Shown here piece after piece: positions 41,782 through 53,638 of a DNA stretch of 64,000 nucleotides. The position numbers and the translations under genes are program-made. Source of the DNA: Clavibacter michiganensis (lineage in GTDB: Bacteria; Actinomycetota; Actinomycetes; Actinomycetales; Microbacteriaceae). The stretch is taken from assembly GCF_021216655.1 (NCBI RefSeq), contig NZ_CP080437.1:1922001-1986000 (forward strand), given 5' to 3'. How positions within the stretch are numbered: position 1 is the stretch's first letter; each line of letters starts with the position of its first letter. Below the pieces are notes generated by a model, which saw only the letters and a list, made by a program, of their open reading frames with translations, was not told the origin of the DNA and searched no databases.

Positions 41782-42423
41782 GTGACCGCTCTCCCGCTGG
41801 ATCCCGACGCCGTCCTCTGGTCGGCCTCCTCCGCCGACCTCGCCGACCGCCCGCTGCTCGTGCTCCTTCACGGCTACGGATCGCACGAGGGCGACCTCTT
41901 CGGGCTGTCGCCGTACCTGCCGCTGGGGCCGGTCGTCGCGTCGCTGCGCGGGCCCATCGCGCTGCAGGGCGGGAACGCGTGGTTCCCGATCGTGGCCGGA
42001 TCCCGCGGCGACCCGGATCCGGACGCCGCGGACGCCGCCGCCCAGGGCGTGCTCGACTGGCTCGACGCGCTGCCCGTGCCGCCGCGGTCCGTCGGGCTCC
42101 TCGGCTTCAGCCAGGGCGGGGCCACCGCGCTCCAGCTGCTGCGCCTCGCGCCGGGACGGTTCTCCTACGCGGTGCAGCTCAGCGGGTTCTCGGTGCGGGG
42201 CGAGCACGCGGGAGACGCGGCCAACGCCGCCGCACCGACGCCGGTGTTCTGGGGCCGCGGCACCGCAGACCAGGTGATCCCGGACGAGGCGGTCGCGCGC
42301 ACGGCCGCGTGGATCGGCGACCACGGCGCCCTCACCGAGCGCATCTACGAGGACCTGCCGCACTCCGTCTCCGCGGCCGAGCTGCGGGACGTGTCGGCCT
42401 TCATCCGGGAGCACGCGGGCTGA
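41782..42423 (+). CDS. Phospholipase/carboxylesterase-family alpha/beta hydrolase
   Basis: A 213-residue serine hydrolase of the carboxylesterase/thioesterase (YpfH-like) group. LLVLLHGYGSHEGDLFGL gives the oxyanion loop, LLGFSQGGATAL the nucleophile elbow (Ser in GFSQGG), GRGTADQVIP the Asp and LPHSVSAAEL the His. Short esters or acyl-thioesters are likely substrates. Start is the GTG at 41782 with AGAGGA about 6 nt upstream. Cytoplasmic. Confidence 0.88.
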   Translation: MTALPLDPDAVLWSASSADLADRPLLVLLHGYGSHEGDLFGLSPYLPLGPVVASLRGPIALQGGNAWFPIVAGSRGDPDPDAADAAAQGVLDWLDALPVPPRSVGLLGFSQGGATALQLLRLAPGRFSYAVQLSGFSVRGEHAGDAANAAAPTPVFWGRGTADQVIPDEAVARTAAWIGDHGALTERIYEDLPHSVSAAELRDVSAFIREHAG

Positions 42424-42503
42424 GGCGCGGCCCGGCGCCGCGGCCGTCATCCGGGGAGCGCCCGGGCGGACGCGTTGTCGGTGGTCCGGAGGAGGATGAG
42501 CAG

Positions 42504-47318
<4,815 letters not shown>

Positions 47319-47345
47319 GCGCGCGTTCGGCGAGGGGATCCGCCC

Positions 47346-48149
47346 GTGCCTGAGGGCGACACCGTCTGGCGCACCGCGGCGCACCTGCACGAGGCCATCG
47401 GCGGGCAGGTGCTCACGCGCAGCGACTTCCGCGTGCCGAAGTTCGCGACGCTGGATCTCGCGGGCCAGGAGGTCGACGAGGTGGTGAGCGTCGGGAAGCA
47501 CATCCTGCACCGGATCGGCGACCTCACGATCCACAGCCACCTCAAGATGGAGGGCTCCTGGCACATCTACCAGCACGGCACTCCGTGGCGGCGGCCGGCG
47601 TTCGAGGCACGCGTCGTGCTCGAGACGGCGGAGCGCGTCACGGTGGGCTTCGCGCTAGGGGTGCTCGAGGTGATCCCGCGCGACCAGGAGCACACGGTCG
47701 TCGGGCACCTCGGGCCGGACATCCTCGGGCCCGACTGGGGCGACGCGGCGGCCGAGGAGATCGTGCGGCGCATCTCCGCGCAGCCGGAGCGGGCGATCGG
47801 CCTGGCGCTGCTGGACCAGCGGAACGCCGCCGGCATCGGCAACGTCTACCGGGCCGAGCTCTGCTTCCTGCGCGGGGTGCTGCCCACGCGGCCCGTCGCC
47901 GAGGTGCCGGACCTGCCCGCGATGGTCGCGCTCGCGCGCCGCACGATGCGCGCGAACCGCGACCGCATCGAGCGCACCACCACGGGCGACCTCCGGCGCG
48001 GCCGCACCGACTGGGTCTACGGGCGCAAGGGCAAGCCGTGCCTGCGGTGCGGCACGCGGATCCAGCAGGGCCAGCTCGGTGATCCCGTTCGGCCCGGCAT
48101 GGGCGCGCAGGACCGGGTCACCTACTGGTGCCCGCGCTGCCAGACCTGA
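47346..48149 (+). CDS. nei: Nei/Fpg family DNA glycosylase-AP lyase
   Basis: Base-excision repair enzyme for oxidised bases. The 267-residue protein starts at GTG and begins PEGDTVWRTAAHLHEAIGG, with the catalytic Pro2 and Glu3 (after Met removal), then SHLKMEGSWHIYQ, DQRNAAGIGNVYRAELCF, and a C-terminal zinc finger CLRCG...YWCPRC. The PEGDTVW start resembles the mycobacterial Nei2 group (endonuclease VIII). It is directly downstream of lhr in the same direction and probably co-transcribed. Confidence 0.92.
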   Translation: MPEGDTVWRTAAHLHEAIGGQVLTRSDFRVPKFATLDLAGQEVDEVVSVGKHILHRIGDLTIHSHLKMEGSWHIYQHGTPWRRPAFEARVVLETAERVTVGFALGVLEVIPRDQEHTVVGHLGPDILGPDWGDAAAEEIVRRISAQPERAIGLALLDQRNAAGIGNVYRAELCFLRGVLPTRPVAEVPDLPAMVALARRTMRANRDRIERTTTGDLRRGRTDWVYGRKGKPCLRCGTRIQQGQLGDPVRPGMGAQDRVTYWCPRCQT

Positions 48150-48213
48150 CGCGCGCGGACATCGTCAGCGCGAGCCGCCCGAGCGGCGCGCCGCACCCCG
48201 CCCGGACGCACGA

Positions 48214-48246
48214 CGCCCGCCGGATCCGGAGCGGATGCGGCGGGCG
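48214..48246. terminator. Hairpin between convergent nei and permease genes
   Basis: Perfect 9-bp arms (48214-48222 and 48238-48246) with a 15-nt loop in the 118-bp gap between two convergent genes; could serve both directions. Confidence 0.5.
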
Positions 48247-48267
48247 ACGTGGGCGGGCGCGCGGGGC

Positions 48268-49800
48268 TCAGTCCCGCGGCGTCGACGCCGACGGCAGCTC
48301 GGGCGCGGGTGCGCCGCCCGCCGCGATCCGCGCCTCCTCCTTGCCGACCAGCGAGTGGCGGCGTCCGTAGAGGAAGTAGACCGCGAAGCCGAGCGCGAGC
48401 CAGACGAGGAAGCGGACCCAGGTGAGGGTCGTGAGGTTGAGCATCAGCCACACGCAGAGCACGGCCGAGAGGATCGGCAGCCACGGCATGAGCGGCACGC
48501 GGAACGACGCGCGGATGTCCGGGCGCTTCCTCCGCAGCACGATCACGCCGATGCTCACGAGCACGAACGCGGAGAGCGTGCCGATGTTGATCATCTCCTC
48601 GAGCACGCCCACGTCGGTGAAGCCGGCGAGGGCCGCGACCACGACGCCCGCGATGATCTGCACCCGCACCGGCGTGCGGCGCTTGGCGCTCGTGCGGCTG
48701 AGGCCGCGCGGCAGCAGGCCGTCGCGGCTCATCGCGAAGACGACGCGGGCGAGGCCGAGGAGCAGCACCATGAGCACGGTGGTGAGGCCGAGCAGCGTGC
48801 CGATGGAGATCACCTGCGCCGCCCATCCGGCGCCGACCGCGGTGAAGGCTGTCGTGAGCGACGGCTCCTCCGCGTCGGCGAGCACCGTGTACGGGACCAT
48901 GCCGGTGAGGACGAGGGTCACGAGCACGTAGAGCACGGTGACGACCGCGAGGCCCGCGAAGATGCCGCGCGGCAGGGTGCGCTGGGGGTCCTTCACCTCC
49001 TCGGCGCTCGTGGCGACCACGTCGAAGCCGATGAACGCGAAGAACACGAGCGAGGCGCCGGCGAGCAGGCCGTAGAGGCCGTACTGCGTGGGCTCCTGGC
49101 CGCTCGCCCAGGAGAAGAGGGACTGGGTCCAGACGTCGGCGGATCCGCCCTCGGTCGGGCGCTGCGGCGGGATGAACGGCGAGTAGTTCTCAGGCCTGAC
49201 GTAGAACGCGCCCACGACGATCACGAACAGGACGACCGCGACCTTGAGCACCGTGAAGACGCTCGAGACGCGGCTGGAGAGCTTGGTGCCGAGCACGAGC
49301 AGCACGGTGAAGATCGCGGTGATGAGGACGGCACCCCAGCTGATGCCGAGCCCGAACACCGTGATGGTGGAGGGGATGTCGAGCCCGGCGAGCTTGAGCG
49401 CCGACTCCAGGTAGATGCCCCAGTACTTCGCGATGACCGCGGCCGCCGTGAGCATCTCGAGGATGAGGTCCCAGCCGATGATCCACGCGAGCAGCTCGCC
49501 CATGGTCGCGTAGGTGAACGTGTACGCGCTGCCCGCGACGGGGACGGCGGACGCGAACTCGGCGTAGCACATGATCGCGAGGCCGCACGTGACGGCGGCG
49601 AGCACGAACGCGAGCGTCACCGAGGGACCTGCGTAGTTGCCCGCGGCCTTCGCGCCGACGGAGAAGATGCCGGCGCCGACCGCGACGGCGACGCCCATGA
49701 GCATGAGGTCCCAGGTGCCGAGGGAGCGGGTGAGGCTGCGTTCGCCTCCCGCGGCGTCGGCCAGCGACGACTCGATGCTCTTCGTGCGGAACAGGCTCAT
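48268..49800 (-). CDS. APC family amino acid permease
   Basis: A 510-residue membrane transporter with about 12 hydrophobic helices. The N-terminus carries KSIESSLADA and RSLGTWDLMLMGVAVAVGAG, and GIFSVGAKAAGNYAGPSVTL is the first-helix motif of the APC superfamily (cationic amino acid transporter/YfnA group). SAYTFTYATMGELLAWIIGW and FFAFIGFDVVATSAEEVKDP are further family features. Substrate is probably an amino acid; which one cannot be said. The ATG is divergent from the sigma factor gene with 254 bp between. Confidence 0.92.
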   Translation of the reverse strand: MSLFRTKSIESSLADAAGGERSLTRSLGTWDLMLMGVAVAVGAGIFSVGAKAAGNYAGPSVTLAFVLAAVTCGLAIMCYAEFASAVPVAGSAYTFTYATMGELLAWIIGWDLILEMLTAAAVIAKYWGIYLESALKLAGLDIPSTITVFGLGISWGAVLITAIFTVLLVLGTKLSSRVSSVFTVLKVAVVLFVIVVGAFYVRPENYSPFIPPQRPTEGGSADVWTQSLFSWASGQEPTQYGLYGLLAGASLVFFAFIGFDVVATSAEEVKDPQRTLPRGIFAGLAVVTVLYVLVTLVLTGMVPYTVLADAEEPSLTTAFTAVGAGWAAQVISIGTLLGLTTVLMVLLLGLARVVFAMSRDGLLPRGLSRTSAKRRTPVRVQIIAGVVVAALAGFTDVGVLEEMINIGTLSAFVLVSIGVIVLRRKRPDIRASFRVPLMPWLPILSAVLCVWLMLNLTTLTWVRFLVWLALGFAVYFLYGRRHSLVGKEEARIAAGGAPAPELPSASTPRD

Positions 49801-49860
49801 GGGGCGTCCGTTCGGTGGTGGCGGCTCGGGGAACGGGGATCGAGCCTACCGGCGGGCGGG

Positions 49861-49884
49861 CAGCGCCCCCATCCGGGGGCGCTG
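49861..49884. other. Perfect hairpin in the divergent permease-sigma gap
   Basis: 10-bp arms CAGCGCCCCC (49861-49870) and its complement (49875-49884), 4-nt loop. It lies between two divergent genes, where a terminator is not expected. It may be a leader attenuator, part of a small RNA or an operator. Confidence 0.45.
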
Positions 49885-49931
49885 CTCCGTGCTGGTGCGG
49901 ATGCGCGGGCCCACGACACGCCCGGCCCGCG

Positions 49932-50000
49932 GAGAAGCGGGAGAAGCGCCGAGGAGAAGTGATCGGAGGACCTAGGCAGGTATGAGAAGCAGTGCTTCTC
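49932..50000. promoter_or_regulatory. Array of GAGAAG repeats with an inverted copy
   Basis: GAGAAG occurs at 49932, 49941, 49954 and 49984, and in inverted form (CTTCTC) at 49995; the last two form the palindrome GAGAAGC-AGT-GCTTCTC (49984-50000). The array ends 55 bp before the sigma factor GTG. It looks like a cluster of protein-binding sites controlling the sigma gene, or an RNA element in its leader. Confidence 0.45.
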
Positions 50001-50054
50001 TGGAGGAGCGGTCAAGCAGCGTGCCGCATCCGACACGAGTCCGGAAGGTCTTGA

Positions 50055-51062
50055 GTGACCGGAACGCTGCGCACGCGCGCCCTCGCCGCCGCCCCGCCCG
50101 CCTCGCGCGGATCCGCCTCCCGCGCATCCGCGTCGGCGATCCCGCTGTCGACGACGCTCCCCCGCCCGACGAACCTCCCCCGCCCGACCCCGCTCGCGCC
50201 CGACCTCACGGCGGCGCGGGACGAGAAGCGCCGGCTGACCCACGACCGGTTCGTGCGCGCGGCCGCCGCGGCAGAGGATCCGGCGGGCGACGCCGAGCGC
50301 CGCCGCCTGCACGACCAGATCGTGCTCGACCACCTCGAGCTCGCCGACCAGCTCGCCCGCCAGCACTCGGGGCGCACGCATGACTGGAGCGACCTCCGAC
50401 AGGTCGGCTACCTCGGCCTCGTGAAGGCCGCGCGCCGGTACGACCCGGGGTTCGGCGCGCCCTTCGTGTCGTTCGCGATCCCCACCATCTCCGGCGAGAT
50501 CAAGCGCCACCTGCGCGACAACGGGTGGGTGGTCCGCCCGCCCCGGCACGTCCAGGAGCTGCGGCACGCGCTGCTCGCGGTCGTGCCCGCGCTCACGCAG
50601 CGGCTCGGCCGCACGCCCACCGACGCCGAGCTCGCGGCCCACACCGGGCACGCGCGCGAGGAGGTCGTCGAGGCGCTCGCCGCGCACTCCAGCCTCCGGC
50701 CCGCGTCGCTCGACTTCACGGTGCACGAGGACGAGGGCATCTCGCTCGCGGACACGATCGGCGCCGACGACCCCGGCTACGCGCGGGCCGAGCGCACCGT
50801 GCTGCTGGACGCGGCGCGCGGCGTGCTCAGCGATCGCGACCGGCGGATCCTGCACCTGCGCTTCGTCGACGAGTGCAGCCAGTCGGAGATCGCGGCCGAG
50901 CTCGGCGTGACGCAGATGCAGGTGTCGCGGCTGCTCGCGCGGATCCTCGGGGCGTTGCGCGCCGAGCTCACGCGCGGCGAGGCGGAGGCCCTGCCGGAGG
51001 TGGCGCCGCTCGCCGCCGTGTCGCCGATCCGCGTGCGCGAGGCCGACCGCCGCACGGCCTGA
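50055..51062 (+). CDS. SigB/SigF family alternative sigma factor
   Basis: A 335-residue sigma-70 factor of the general stress/sporulation-type group. Region 2 is LRQVGYLGLVKAARRYDPGF plus APFVSFAIPTISGEIKRHLR; region 3 includes VRPPRHVQELRHALL; region 4 is LSDRDRRILHLRFVDECSQ with the HTH SEIAAELGVTQMQVSRLLAR. The first 60 residues are a variable Ala/Ser/Pro-rich leader. Start is GTG (50055) with GGAAGG upstream. No anti-sigma factor gene (RsbW type) is adjacent; control would have to be transcriptional or from elsewhere. Confidence 0.9.
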   Translation: MTGTLRTRALAAAPPASRGSASRASASAIPLSTTLPRPTNLPRPTPLAPDLTAARDEKRRLTHDRFVRAAAAAEDPAGDAERRRLHDQIVLDHLELADQLARQHSGRTHDWSDLRQVGYLGLVKAARRYDPGFGAPFVSFAIPTISGEIKRHLRDNGWVVRPPRHVQELRHALLAVVPALTQRLGRTPTDAELAAHTGHAREEVVEALAAHSSLRPASLDFTVHEDEGISLADTIGADDPGYARAERTVLLDAARGVLSDRDRRILHLRFVDECSQSEIAAELGVTQMQVSRLLARILGALRAELTRGEAEALPEVAPLAAVSPIRVREADRRTA

Positions 51063-51130
51063 GGCCGGACCGGCTCCGGGGCTCGGGGGCTCGGCGCCAG
51101 CGCGCCGGCGACGACGGCGTCGCGATCCGC

Positions 51131-51721
51131 TCAGGTGCCGGGCAGCGCGCCCGTCTCCACGACGCGGCGCGCGACCTCGACGAGCTTCACGTTGCCGTCC
51201 TGCGAGTAGCGGCGGAGCACCTGGAACGCGCGGTCGGCGTCGAGCGAGAAGCGCTCCATCAGGATCCCCTGGGCCTGGCCGATGACGGAGCGCGACGCCA
51301 GGCCGACCGCCAGGTCGTCCGCGGCGTCCCATGCGGCGAGCGCGATGCGCGCGTGCACCGCGACCTCCTCGGCCACCGCTCGGTCGGCCGCGTCGAGCGC
51401 GCCGGTCGCGCGGTGCAGCGCGACGGCTCCACCCGCGTCGGGACGCCCGTCGGTGCGCCCGCTGCCGCCGTCGGCCAGGGCGACGAGCAGCAGCCCGGAT
51501 CCGCCGAGCACGGGCCCCGCCCCGAGGAGCGCGCCGAGCGCGGCGCCGGACTCCCCCGCGACCGCGACCTCGGCAGCGCGCGGCAGGACGACGGCGGCGC
51601 CCGTCGCGGAGGACGCGTGGAGGAGCGCCGCGAGCAGCAGCTCGACGCCGGCGGCGCGGCTCGGTGCCGCGTGGAACGCGGCGACGACGTGGACGGGCAG
51701 GGCCGAGCGGTGCTGCTCCAT
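51131..51721 (-). CDS. ANTAR domain protein (RNA-binding antiterminator type)
   Basis: A 196-residue protein with an N-terminal GAF-like sensor region (residues 1-130, with AGVELLLAALLHASSAT and VVLPRAAEVAVAGE) and a C-terminal ANTAR domain: LASRSVIGQAQGILMERFSL, DADRAFQVLRRYSQD and KLVEVARRVVETG. ANTAR domains bind paired RNA hairpins and cause antitermination. No histidine kinase or receiver is adjacent. Start ATG (51721); a longer reading upstream lacks domain features. Convergent with the sigma factor gene (68 bp apart). Confidence 0.87.
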   Translation of the reverse strand: MEQHRSALPVHVVAAFHAAPSRAAGVELLLAALLHASSATGAAVVLPRAAEVAVAGESGAALGALLGAGPVLGGSGLLLVALADGGSGRTDGRPDAGGAVALHRATGALDAADRAVAEEVAVHARIALAAWDAADDLAVGLASRSVIGQAQGILMERFSLDADRAFQVLRRYSQDGNVKLVEVARRVVETGALPGT

Positions 51722-51934
51722 CCGGTCCCTCCCGTGCGTTCGGGGACGTCGGCGGATCTCGGGCGATGCGCGGCCCGGACCCTCCGCAGCGCGGCGAGAC
51801 GCCGAGCCCCGGCTCGACCATTCGAGTATCGCACCATCGATTTGCGCGCAAAGCGTCTGGGACGAGAACTCACGGGGAGCCGTTCGCGAGCGACGCCCGG
51901 CCCCCCGCGGGCCCACCGCGCGGGCCGCCGCCCG

Positions 51935-52747
51935 TCAGGCCGTGACGGTCGTGCCGCGCCAGGCGAGCGAGTCGCCTCCCACCTGCCACACGAGCGTGAC
52001 CGCGTCACGGGCCTCGTCGTCGTCCGTCCAGGCCGAGGTGTCGAGCTCGAGGAGGCGGCCGGATCCCGCGGCGACGAGCCCGACGGGCACCTCGGTCCCG
52101 TCGACCCACGCCCACGCCGTCTCGGGGTAGCCGACGAGCCCGCCATCCTCGGAGCCGCCCTCCGGGGCGGCGAACGCGACGGAGAGCGGGCGCGAGGCGT
52201 CGACGGCGGGCACCGGATCCGCGGATCCCTCGGGGCCCGCCGCCGGGTTGCGCCACTCGTATGGCGTCGCGCCGGTCGCGGGGACGACGTGGTCGTCGAG
52301 CAGGAGGCCCCGGTCGGTGTCGCGGACGATCCAGGCGTCGGCCACGTCGCCGTCCGAGGCGGACACGAGCGTGAAGGCGCCCTCGGGGCCCTCTGCCGAG
52401 ATCGGCTCGACCGCGCGCAGCCGCTCGGCATCCTCCGGGGAGACGGTGCCCGCGCGGCCGGAGGAGGCGACGTACGACTCCCGGGATCCGGCCGACCTCT
52501 GCGCCTCGGGCGTGAGCATGCCCCATGCGGTGTCGGCATCGCCGGCCGCGACGGCGTCGAGGTACGCGGCGACGAGCGCGGTCTCCGCGGAAGGCGCCGC
52601 GGCCTCGTCGCCCTCGCCCGCGGGCGACGTCTCGACGGACTCGGGGACCGGCAGCGGGACGGGTCCGACCTCGTCGGGGCCGGTGCACGACGTCAGGACG
52701 ACCGCGGTCGAGGCGATCATGACCAGGGGCAGGGTGCGGATCCTCAT
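51935..52747 (-). CDS. Lipoprotein, function unknown
   Basis: A 270-residue predicted lipoprotein with signal MRIRTLPLVMIASTAVVLTS and lipobox Cys21 (LTSC). After a Pro/Glu/Ala linker, the region ALVAAYLDAVAAGDADTAWG, MLTPEAQRSAGSRESYVAS resembles NTF2/DUF4878-type folds common in secreted actinobacterial proteins. The rest is polar with several Trp. No enzyme motif. The start is the first ATG before the signal peptide. Confidence 0.75.
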   Translation of the reverse strand: MRIRTLPLVMIASTAVVLTSCTGPDEVGPVPLPVPESVETSPAGEGDEAAAPSAETALVAAYLDAVAAGDADTAWGMLTPEAQRSAGSRESYVASSGRAGTVSPEDAERLRAVEPISAEGPEGAFTLVSASDGDVADAWIVRDTDRGLLLDDHVVPATGATPYEWRNPAAGPEGSADPVPAVDASRPLSVAFAAPEGGSEDGGLVGYPETAWAWVDGTEVPVGLVAAGSGRLLELDTSAWTDDDEARDAVTLVWQVGGDSLAWRGTTVTA

Positions 52748-52870
52748 CCCCCGACGCTAATTCCGGCACCCGAGGGAACGCGCGCATTCCCACGGGCTGC
52801 CCAGGGTGCGGCATCCGGGGCGCGACCGGCTCGCGCGGACGGCGGGACCGGACCTGGATACCGTCGGGGC

Positions 52871-53491
52871 ATGAGCGACGCACCGGCCGACGAGGGCCGC
52901 ATCCTGATCAGCAAGGCCGCGAACCACCTCATCGACCGCGCCGAGTTCGGCCTCTCCGAGCTGCGCATCGTGCCGCTGGCGCCGAGCGTCGAGCCGGCGA
53001 TGCGCGCCGTCGGCATGGCGGGCAAGGAGGGCCTCGGCGGCCGGCTCACCATCACGACGCGGGCGCTCGTCTTCCGCACGCACGCCGCCAACCGCGTGCG
53101 CGGCACGCTCGAGGTGCCGATCGGCGAGATCGCTGCGGCGCGCGACGTGTCCCGGGGCATCAGCCGGCGGCCCGAGGTGACGCTCGTGAGCCGCCACCGG
53201 CTGCTGTTCATCGTGTGGGGCGGCGCGCGGATCATCGCCGCTATCCACGAGGCGCGCGGAGGCCGGCCGCGGCTGACCGGGCCCGTCCGCCGGGGGCGCG
53301 CATCCGGCAGCGGCGCAGCCACCCCTGCCATGCTCGATGCATGGCCTCCCTCACCCGCCCCCGTCGCGGCAAGATCATCGCCGGCGTCTGCGCCGCCCTC
53401 GCCGACCGCTTCGGCATCAGCCGCTTCCTCGTCCGCCTGCTGTTCGTGCTCTCCATCGTGCTGCCGGGCCCGCAGGTGCTCCTGTACCTGA
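52871..53491 (+). CDS. GRAM/PH-like domain protein with abnormal 3' end
   Basis: Begins MSDAPADEGRILISKAANHL; residues 25-130 have a GRAM/PH-like strand pattern (GGRLTITTRALVFRTHAANR, GTLEVPIGEIAAARDVSRGI, RPEVTLVSRHRLLFIVWGGA). After about residue 135 the frame continues to 53491 as an Ala/Ser/Pro/Cys-rich tail, 150 bp of it overlapping the pspC gene in another frame. A TGA in a neighbouring frame (53274-53276), right after the domain, would end the protein naturally if one base were missing or added. Natural long overlap or sequencing/assembly indel are both possible. Confidence 0.55.
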   Translation: MSDAPADEGRILISKAANHLIDRAEFGLSELRIVPLAPSVEPAMRAVGMAGKEGLGGRLTITTRALVFRTHAANRVRGTLEVPIGEIAAARDVSRGISRRPEVTLVSRHRLLFIVWGGARIIAAIHEARGGRPRLTGPVRRGRASGSGAATPAMLDAWPPSPAPVAARSSPASAPPSPTASASAASSSACCSCSPSCCRARRCSCT

Positions 53492-53523
53492 TCCTCTGGA
53501 TCGTCTTCCCCAAGCAGCGCTGA
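53341..53523 (+). CDS. Small PspC domain membrane protein
   Basis: A 60-residue protein: MASLTRPRRGKIIAGVCAAL, ADRFGISRFLVRLLFVLSIV, LPGPQVLLYLILWIVFPKQR. The PspC domain (GVCAGLA-like start, helix, and LILWIVFP end) is complete, with one to two membrane helices. PspC proteins take part in envelope stress responses. The ATG lies within the downstream end of the GRAM-like reading frame. Confidence 0.88.
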   Translation: MASLTRPRRGKIIAGVCAALADRFGISRFLVRLLFVLSIVLPGPQVLLYLILWIVFPKQR

Positions 53524-53595
53524 CCGGCCCGGGACGCCGCGCGCCGGCGACCCGGGATCGTCCCGCGCCGGAAACGCTCCCGCAACACCCGGTTC

Positions 53596-53628
53596 CCAGA
53601 CTGGGGAGACGCCTCTCCCCTCGTCTGG
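53596..53628 (+). other. Stem-loop immediately before the amidase start
   Basis: Outer arms CCAGAC/GTCTGG (53596-53601, 53623-53628) and inner arms GGGGAGA/TCTCCCC (53603-53609, 53614-53620) around a 4-nt loop, ending 10 bp before the amidase ATG. It could terminate pspC or gate translation of the amidase. No clear ribosome site lies between the stem and the ATG except GGATGG. Confidence 0.45.
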
Positions 53629-53638
53629 ATGGATCCGC

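Noticed and set aside
40392..42503. Apparent 704-codon upstream extension of the lhr frame through the tetR, DUF4916 and esterase genes
   Set aside because: This part is Arg/Ala/Ser-rich out-of-frame translation; Lhr homology starts at the ATG at 42504, which has a ribosome site.
49982..50383. A 133-codon frame starting at ATG 49982 within the GAGAAG palindrome
   Set aside because: It runs into the sigma factor gene in another frame with Arg/Pro-rich translation; no homology or codon pattern supports it.
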